A stretch of DNA of 64,000 nucleotides. Origin: an uncultured Flavobacteriales bacterium (lineage in GTDB: Bacteria > Bacteroidota > Bacteroidia > Flavobacteriales_E > Vicingaceae). Under the pieces are notes generated by a model. That model was not told where the DNA came from. It ran no database searches and saw only the letters and a list, made by a program, of their open reading frames with translations. The translations under genes and the position numbers were made by a program. The stretch lies in contig CALCHN010000042.1 in the NCBI GenBank assembly GCA_937901255.1, forward strand, positions 161,492-225,491, read 5' to 3'. The first letter of the stretch is position 1. Each line of letters starts with the position of its first letter. Positions 59,787-64,000 of the stretch are shown here, in pieces.

Positions 59787-60887
59787 ATGACCAACAAACC
59801 TAAAGCCATTGTAGCTGTAACCAATGATTTAACTACCGACCATCGGGCACATAAAATTTGTACTACGTTGCTATTGTTAAATTATGATGTGTTGCTCGTT
59901 GGCAGATTAAAGACAGATAGTTTGCCACTTCAAACACAAGCTTATGTTGCCAAAAGGTTTAAACTATGGTTCAACAAAGGGGCTTTTTTCTATGCTAATT
60001 ACAATATCCGATTGTTTTTTTTCCTGCTTTTCAGCAAGCAATCGCTCATTTGGAGTAACGACTTAGATACACTACCAGCTTGTTTTTTAGCTTCAAAAAT
60101 GAAGAGCAACACGTTGGTTTTTGATAGTCACGAATATTTTACCGAAGTACCAGAACTAATTCCTCGTCCGAAAATTCAGGCATTTTGGAAAAGAATAGAA
60201 CGCTTTATTTTACCTCAACTAACCAAAGTAATTACGGTCTGTAATGGTATTGCCGAACTCTATCGCAAGGAATATAACATTGATGTAAAAGTGGTAAGAA
60301 ATGTTCCTTTTTTAAATGTTTCGAACCATTCAACCGAAAAGAAAGAAAAAATCATACTTTATCAAGGAGCGATAAATGTAAACCGAGGCATTGAAACTAT
60401 GGTAAAAGCCATGCAGTTTATTGATAACGCCACCTTACACCTTATTGGCAAAGGTGATATTTCTGTCTCTATTCAACAACTTATTGAGCAACTCAACTTA
60501 AGTGATAAAGTAATAATGCTTGGAGAAATTCCTTATCAAGAACTCAAGAACTATACGCAACAAGCAACTATCGGATTAAGTTTAGAAGAAAATGTTGGTT
60601 TAAACTACCAATTAGCATTGCCTAATAAAGTGTTTGATTACATCCACGCAGAAATACCTGTTTTAGTAGCTGATTTACCCGAAATGAGTGCTTTGGTTAA
60701 AAAATATAACATTGGAGAAATTGCACAAAATAACGACCCAAAAGTATTAGCCAATCAACTCAAAGAAATGCTGAAAAACGAAGCTCAACTCAATAGTTGG
60801 AAAGCAAATGCAGCAAAAGCTAAACAAGAATTGAATTGGGAAAAAGAATCGGAAATAATTAAGGAAATGTTGATTAATAAAAGATAG
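59787..60887 (+). CDS. Glycosyltransferase, GT4-like, 366 aa
   Basis: GT-B fold with an N-terminal acceptor domain and a C-terminal donor domain (about residues 185-350: IILYQGAINVNRGIETMVKAM, LIGKGD, KVIMLGEIPYQEL, GLSLEENVGLNYQLALPNKVFDYIHAEIPVL). The E-x7-E-like donor motif is present in degenerate form. The ATG at 59787 (MTNKPKAIVAVTND) is preferred over the TTG at 59769. It probably acts in surface polysaccharide synthesis together with the next glycosyltransferase; the sugar is unknown. Confidence 0.85.
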   Translation: MTNKPKAIVAVTNDLTTDHRAHKICTTLLLLNYDVLLVGRLKTDSLPLQTQAYVAKRFKLWFNKGAFFYANYNIRLFFFLLFSKQSLIWSNDLDTLPACFLASKMKSNTLVFDSHEYFTEVPELIPRPKIQAFWKRIERFILPQLTKVITVCNGIAELYRKEYNIDVKVVRNVPFLNVSNHSTEKKEKIILYQGAINVNRGIETMVKAMQFIDNATLHLIGKGDISVSIQQLIEQLNLSDKVIMLGEIPYQELKNYTQQATIGLSLEENVGLNYQLALPNKVFDYIHAEIPVLVADLPEMSALVKKYNIGEIAQNNDPKVLANQLKEMLKNEAQLNSWKANAAKAKQELNWEKESEIIKEMLINKR

Positions 60888-60946
60888 TATTTACTTAAAA
60901 CCATTAATGTATTGAGCTTTATTTTAAAATAGAAAATGTCCATCCA

Positions 60947-61019
60947 CAACTCACCCTCTAACCCCCTCTCTTCAAAGAGAGGGGGAGAAGTTATCGGAAG
61001 ATAACTTGGGGGTGAGTTG
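60947..61019 (+). repeat. REP-like palindromic element, copy 6, three-way-junction form
   Basis: The outer stem CAACTCACC (60947-60955) pairs with GGTGAGTTG (61011-61019). Inside lie two hairpins, CCCCCTCTC/GAGAGGGGG (60962-60970, 60977-60985) and AAGTTATC-GGAA-GATAACTT (60988-61007). As single-stranded DNA or RNA this folds into a three-way junction. It is the most complete copy of the family in the window. Confidence 0.72.
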
Positions 61020-61077
61020 AGAACAAGCTAATAATTAATATTAATTGTTAAAAATGATACCTTTAAAAACTATAACG

Positions 61078-61127
61078 TGGCTTTGTGTGATAGTTTACCC
61101 TCTTGAGAGGGGTAGGGGTGTGTTTTT
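61078..61127 (+). repeat. REP-like palindromic element, copy 7
   Basis: TGGCTTTGTGTG (61078-61089) is identical to the flank of copy 1. ACCCTCTTGAGAGGGGT and the tail AGGGGTGTGTTTTTT follow. It lies between the two glycosyltransferase genes, 59 bp after copy 6. The intervening DNA holds no gene. Confidence 0.6.
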
Positions 61128-61154
61128 TAAACCTGCTAATTTTATTTAAACAAA

Positions 61155-62291
61155 TTGAACGTAACAAATTTAAATATCATTTCTTTTAACGTGCCTTATC
61201 CGGCAAATTATGGCGGTGTGATAGATGTTTTTTACAAAATAAAACACCTTCATAAAAATGGTATTAAAGTACATTTACATTGTTTTGATTACGGCAGAGG
61301 AAAACAAGCTGAACTCAAAAAATATTGCGAAACCGTACATTATTATAAGCGACAAACAGGTGTTTTCTCATTTTTGAGTTTAACTCCTTACATTGTAAAA
61401 TCGAGAGTTGCCGCAGAGCTAAAAAGCAATTTATTAAAAAATGATTTTCCTATTTTATTTGAAGGATTACACACCAGCTTTTTGCTTAATGATAAAGCTT
61501 TTAAAAAACGTTTTAAAATATTAAGAGCTACTAATATTGAGCACGATTATTATTCCTATTTAGCCAAAGCAGAACAACATTTTTTTAAGAAAACCTATTT
61601 TTCTATTGAAGCATGGAAAGCCAAAAAATACGAACCTATTGTGCAGCAAGCTAACCTTATTTTGGTAGTTTCAAAAACAGACGAACAGTATTTCAACACC
61701 CAATATCCCACTAACAAAACAGTTTTTATCCCGTGTTTTCATGCTGAAGAAAAAATTGAAATTAAACAAGGTAAAGGAAATTATGTGTTGTATCATGGCA
61801 ATTTGGGAGTTCCTGAAAATGAAGCTGCTGCTTTATTAATTTGCAATGAAATCTTCAATTCATTAGACATCTCTTTAATTATTGCAGGATTAAATCCAAC
61901 AAAAAAATTAAGTTCTACAATTAATAAGTACAATAACATTCAATTGGTTGGCAATCCTACCGAAAGTAAAATGCAAGAATTGATTAGTAACGCTCAAATC
62001 AATTTACTTTACACGCATCAACCAACAGGGCTAAAATTAAAACTACTTCATTCTTTGTTTAAAGGAAGATTTTGTTTAGCAAATCCAACGATGTTATCAG
62101 GAACAACGCTGACTAATTTATGCGAAATTGCTGACAGTAACGAAACTTTTAAAACCAAAATTAAATCTCTTTTTCAACAAGAAATAGCTGTTGAAGCCGT
62201 GAAAACTGAACGAAAAACAGCACTAGCAAATTATTCCAATCAGGAAAATTGTTTGAAATTGATTGATGCAATTACAAATCAACTTGTTTGA
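61155..62291 (+). CDS. Glycosyltransferase (group 1-like), 378 aa
   Basis: GT-B type: the N-terminal ISFNVPYPANYGGVIDVFYKIKHLHKNGIKVHLHCFDY pattern is typical of GT4 acceptor domains. The donor domain has YVLYHGNLGVPENEAAA and IIAGLNPTKKLSS, then THQPTGLKLKLLHSLFKGRFCLANP. No ATG precedes the conserved N-terminal strand, so TTG 61155 is taken as the start. Its 3' end overlaps the convergent AbiEii gene by 20 bp. Confidence 0.82.
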   Translation: MNVTNLNIISFNVPYPANYGGVIDVFYKIKHLHKNGIKVHLHCFDYGRGKQAELKKYCETVHYYKRQTGVFSFLSLTPYIVKSRVAAELKSNLLKNDFPILFEGLHTSFLLNDKAFKKRFKILRATNIEHDYYSYLAKAEQHFFKKTYFSIEAWKAKKYEPIVQQANLILVVSKTDEQYFNTQYPTNKTVFIPCFHAEEKIEIKQGKGNYVLYHGNLGVPENEAAALLICNEIFNSLDISLIIAGLNPTKKLSSTINKYNNIQLVGNPTESKMQELISNAQINLLYTHQPTGLKLKLLHSLFKGRFCLANPTMLSGTTLTNLCEIADSNETFKTKIKSLFQQEIAVEAVKTERKTALANYSNQENCLKLIDAITNQLV

Positions 62292-63051
62292 AATAATCTT
62301 CAAATAAAAGCACTTTTTTAGTATCCTTAGGATAAAACAAAAAAGGAGCTACATCATTAGCCATTTCTTGCATATTTATTTTACTACATACTTCAAGTAT
62401 TGCTTCTTTTAGTTTCGAAGAATTGTTAATCCCTAACTTTAAGTTAAGATACTCATAATTAGGTAATACACTTTTACCTAAAAGGAAAACAATGTCATAA
62501 AAATCTCGACCTTTATTTCTTTTTCTATTAATAACTGCATAGCACTTTTGAGCAAGAAGTATGTCTGTAGGTGTTGTAAAAACTGAAGTAAACACATCAA
62601 ATTTATTTAAAATAACGGCTTCTGGTTCGAACTTAAAATTTTGTGGTTCAGAATCTAATTGAATTAGAATTTTCTCTTCAACATGTCCAGTTAATCTTTC
62701 ATTAAACAAAATGTTTGGAAATTTTATATAGCAATGAAATGCCCCTTTTAATACATTTTTAAATTCTACTTCATAACCTTCTTTTTTCAACTGCTTTTCT
62801 ATGTAAGAAGCTACTTCTAAAAACTCATTTTCAGACAAATTAAAATTGTCAAAATCTAAATCTTCAGAAAATCGTTGTTGATTATGCACTATTCTTAAAC
62901 ATGTACCTCCTAAGAAGCAAAGTTTATTTGCAAAAGGACTGTCGAAAATAATTTCTAAAATTTTATATTGTAAATACTCTCTAAGAATAAATCGTTTAAA
63001 CGGCTTTAAATTATCAGGGTAATGATTTTCTATTTCTTTGATACTAAGCAT
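62272..63051 (-). CDS. AbiEii/AbiGii-family nucleotidyltransferase toxin
   Basis: 259 aa. The nucleotidyltransferase motif is LGGTCLRIVHNQQRFSEDLDFDNF (Gly-Gly plus the DLDFD metal-binding pair), with the later family motifs LLAQKCYAVINRKRNKGRDFYDIVFLL. AbiEii toxins add nucleotides to targets and, with AbiEi, form type IV toxin-antitoxin systems that can abort phage infection. The start overlaps the end of the AbiEi-like gene by 8 bp, the normal antitoxin-first order. Its 3' end overlaps the glycosyltransferase gene by 20 bp, which suggests the pair was inserted at the edge of this locus. Confidence 0.88.
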   Translation of the reverse strand: MLSIKEIENHYPDNLKPFKRFILREYLQYKILEIIFDSPFANKLCFLGGTCLRIVHNQQRFSEDLDFDNFNLSENEFLEVASYIEKQLKKEGYEVEFKNVLKGAFHCYIKFPNILFNERLTGHVEEKILIQLDSEPQNFKFEPEAVILNKFDVFTSVFTTPTDILLAQKCYAVINRKRNKGRDFYDIVFLLGKSVLPNYEYLNLKLGINNSSKLKEAILEVCSKINMQEMANDVAPFLFYPKDTKKVLLFEDYFKQVDL

Positions 63052-63652
63052 ATATATAATTTAAAAAGTTTTTTGCTCTCTTATTTAATTTATTAGAATT
63101 AAATAAATTAAGATAACTATTAAATAAATCAATATCTAAAAGTTTCAACTCTTCTTTATTCCATCTCAACAAATCAAAATCATCTATTTCATTTATTTGA
63201 GAATTAAGATACAAATAGTCCAACACCGTTTTTTCAAGGCTTGCCATTTTAAAATACTGATTTTTATATGTTATTAATCGGTATCCAAAAAACAAATTTG
63301 ATTTAAAATTACGATATGAAAAATTGGCAATTGGTGTAGAAAATTCATTTGTTTTTGTTGTTGTTGCAGAAGTTAACATATAAACCCCTTCGGGTATAAT
63401 ATTATAATAACTTAATGCCGTTTCAAAAGAAAGGTAAGAGGGTTGGTAAATAGTGTTAGCCACTAAATATAAAAATTCCTCATTTATAGTTGTATCTGAA
63501 AAACAATAAAAATTATTTCTAATTTTAATGATGTATCCTTTTTTTTGCCAATTGACAAGATTTTTTTTATCAAAATTTGGAAAGTATTTTAGAATGTCTT
63601 TTGTAGAAAAAACCAAAAAACAATCCATTATTTTTTTAAATTGATTATACAT
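63044..63652 (-). CDS. AbiEi-like antitoxin / transcriptional autorepressor
   Basis: 202 aa, beginning with a winged-helix-like N-terminal domain (about residues 1-65: FLVFSTKDILKYFPNFDKKNLVNWQKKGYIIKIRNNFYCF) and an AbiEi C-terminal domain (SYLSFETALSYYNIIPEGVYMLTSATTTKTNEF, then KMASLEKTVLDYLYL). ATG 63652 is preferred over the upstream TTG 63673. Known AbiEi proteins repress their own operon through inverted repeats and neutralise AbiEii without direct contact. An 11-bp inverted repeat lies just upstream here. Confidence 0.83.
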   Translation of the reverse strand: MYNQFKKIMDCFLVFSTKDILKYFPNFDKKNLVNWQKKGYIIKIRNNFYCFSDTTINEEFLYLVANTIYQPSYLSFETALSYYNIIPEGVYMLTSATTTKTNEFSTPIANFSYRNFKSNLFFGYRLITYKNQYFKMASLEKTVLDYLYLNSQINEIDDFDLLRWNKEELKLLDIDLFNSYLNLFNSNKLNKRAKNFLNYIYA

Positions 63653-63664
63653 TTTATTTCCATT

Positions 63665-63715
63665 AATTACCAAAATTAGTAATTTTTAGAAATAAAAAGA
63701 AGTTTTTTGGTAATT
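63665..63715 (-). promoter_or_regulatory. Inverted-repeat operator upstream of abiEi
   Basis: AATTACCAAAA (63665-63675) and TTTTGGTAATT (63705-63715) are perfect 11-bp inverted copies 29 bp apart. A second small palindrome, AAAATTA-G-TAATTTT, overlaps at 63672-63686. They fill the gap between the hflX stop and abiEi, where the promoter must lie. This fits the two-site repression known for AbiEi. Confidence 0.65.
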
Positions 63716-63720
63716 TATCA

Positions 63721-64000
63721 TTAATACAACAACTGATTAGGATAAATGCTCAGGTGCGTTTTTTTAATGTTATCGTATAATAGTTGTTTAAATTCCTCAA
63801 TGTTAATTTTCTTTTCCGCAGAAATATAAACGCTAGGCACCTCACTTTCCCTACTCATCCACATTTTCTTTAAATCTTCCAGCGAGTAATTTTCTCTAGT
63901 TTTTGGCAACAAATCATCCTCATCTTTTTTTACATACGTAAACGCATCAATTTTATTAAAAACCATAATAGTTGGTTTATCCAAAGCATTTAAATCTTGT
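63721..64000 (-). CDS. hflX: GTPase HflX, C-terminal part only
   Basis: Runs off the right edge; the 5' part is outside the window. Visible is the G4 motif MVFNKIDAF, then the segment VPSVYISAEKKINIEEFKQLLYDNI (G5-like SAxxK) and the terminal IYPNQLLY. This is the end of the HflX ribosome-splitting GTPase. An upstream TTG (63984) would give a short frame, but in-frame codons (DLNA) continue to the window edge, so it is a truncation by the window, not a short gene. Confidence 0.78.
   Translation of the reverse strand, partial: QDLNALDKPTIMVFNKIDAFTYVKKDEDDLLPKTRENYSLEDLKKMWMSRESEVPSVYISAEKKINIEEFKQLLYDNIKKTHLSIYPNQLLY

Noticed and set aside
1..64000. tRNA, rRNA and insertion-sequence genes.
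   Set aside because: No TpsiC-like GTTCRANNC arms in cloverleaf context, no rRNA-like high-GC block and no transposase motif were seen by eye; a tRNA scan would settle this.

Overview
The window is AT-rich chromosomal DNA from a member of the Bacteroidota, most likely a marine Flavobacteriales-type organism (Crocinitomicaceae/Vicingaceae/Cryomorphaceae-like; family level is a guess). The evidence is the number of type IX secretion (T9SS) cargo and machinery genes (PorP/SprF, OmpA/PD40 proteins, type A and type B sorting domains), promoters with the Bacteroidota TAnnTTTG -7 box, and families typical of the phylum (DUF4175, DUF5723, DUF3494). I see no rRNA, tRNA, CRISPR array or insertion sequence.

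Layout. 1-4.6 kb: start of a beta-propeller protein, an unknown helical protein, pepA and pdxA. 4.8-11.7 kb: a minus-strand housekeeping run, DUF4175 > RsbW-like ATPase > ybeY > mnmG, plus aroQ. mnmG is bracketed by a gapless 107-bp inverted repeat whose outer ends are two perfect 16-bp parS (ParB-binding) sites, which suggests the chromosome-origin domain.

11.8-28.5 kb is the most striking region: an AraC-type regulator, a PAS hybrid histidine kinase with HPt and a stand-alone receiver, followed by five transcription units. All five carry the same promoter element, TATGTAAC-N13-TATGTAAC-N21-CACCTTTG with exact spacing, and each then starts with a short 5' stem-loop whose sequence differs while its pairing is kept. 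The units encode small envelope proteins (coiled-coil, single-TM, lipoprotein, lmo0937-like, YtxH, holin-like), an AI-2E-family permease, outer-membrane barrels, and two T9SS-exported proteins with tandem DUF3494 (ice-binding-like) domains, one in a unit with PorP/SprF and OmpA/PD40 proteins. A degenerate copy of the element precedes the regulator operon itself. I read this as one envelope-stress/adhesion regulon laid out in a single island.

28.7-32.3 kb is accessory: a Fic-domain protein with iterated ACCTGTTTTTCA operators, and an Mrr-type restriction endonuclease framed by attC-like inverted arms, followed by a truncated transglycosylase-like gene. 32.3-46.2 kb is a long minus-strand stretch: LemA/DUF3137, FkbM methyltransferase, a FAM151/GDPD-like protein with a phosphoethanolamine-transferase-like enzyme, and a group of T9SS cargo, lipoprotein and DUF5723 genes. 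46.2-59.7 kb: SDR, a 38-codon Met/Cys-containing leader ORF behind a consensus promoter, a PAS-SpoIIE phosphatase, rlmB, rsmA, a VWA-like protein, MarC, a DEAD-box helicase, a methionine aminotransferase, a large PD40 protein and an omega-amidase-like nitrilase. 59.8-64 kb: two glycosyltransferases, an AbiE-type toxin-antitoxin pair with an inverted-repeat operator, and the 3' end of hflX.

A family of GC-rich palindromic (REP/BIME-like) repeats is scattered through intergenic DNA. One copy appears to have been absorbed in frame into the nitrilase gene.
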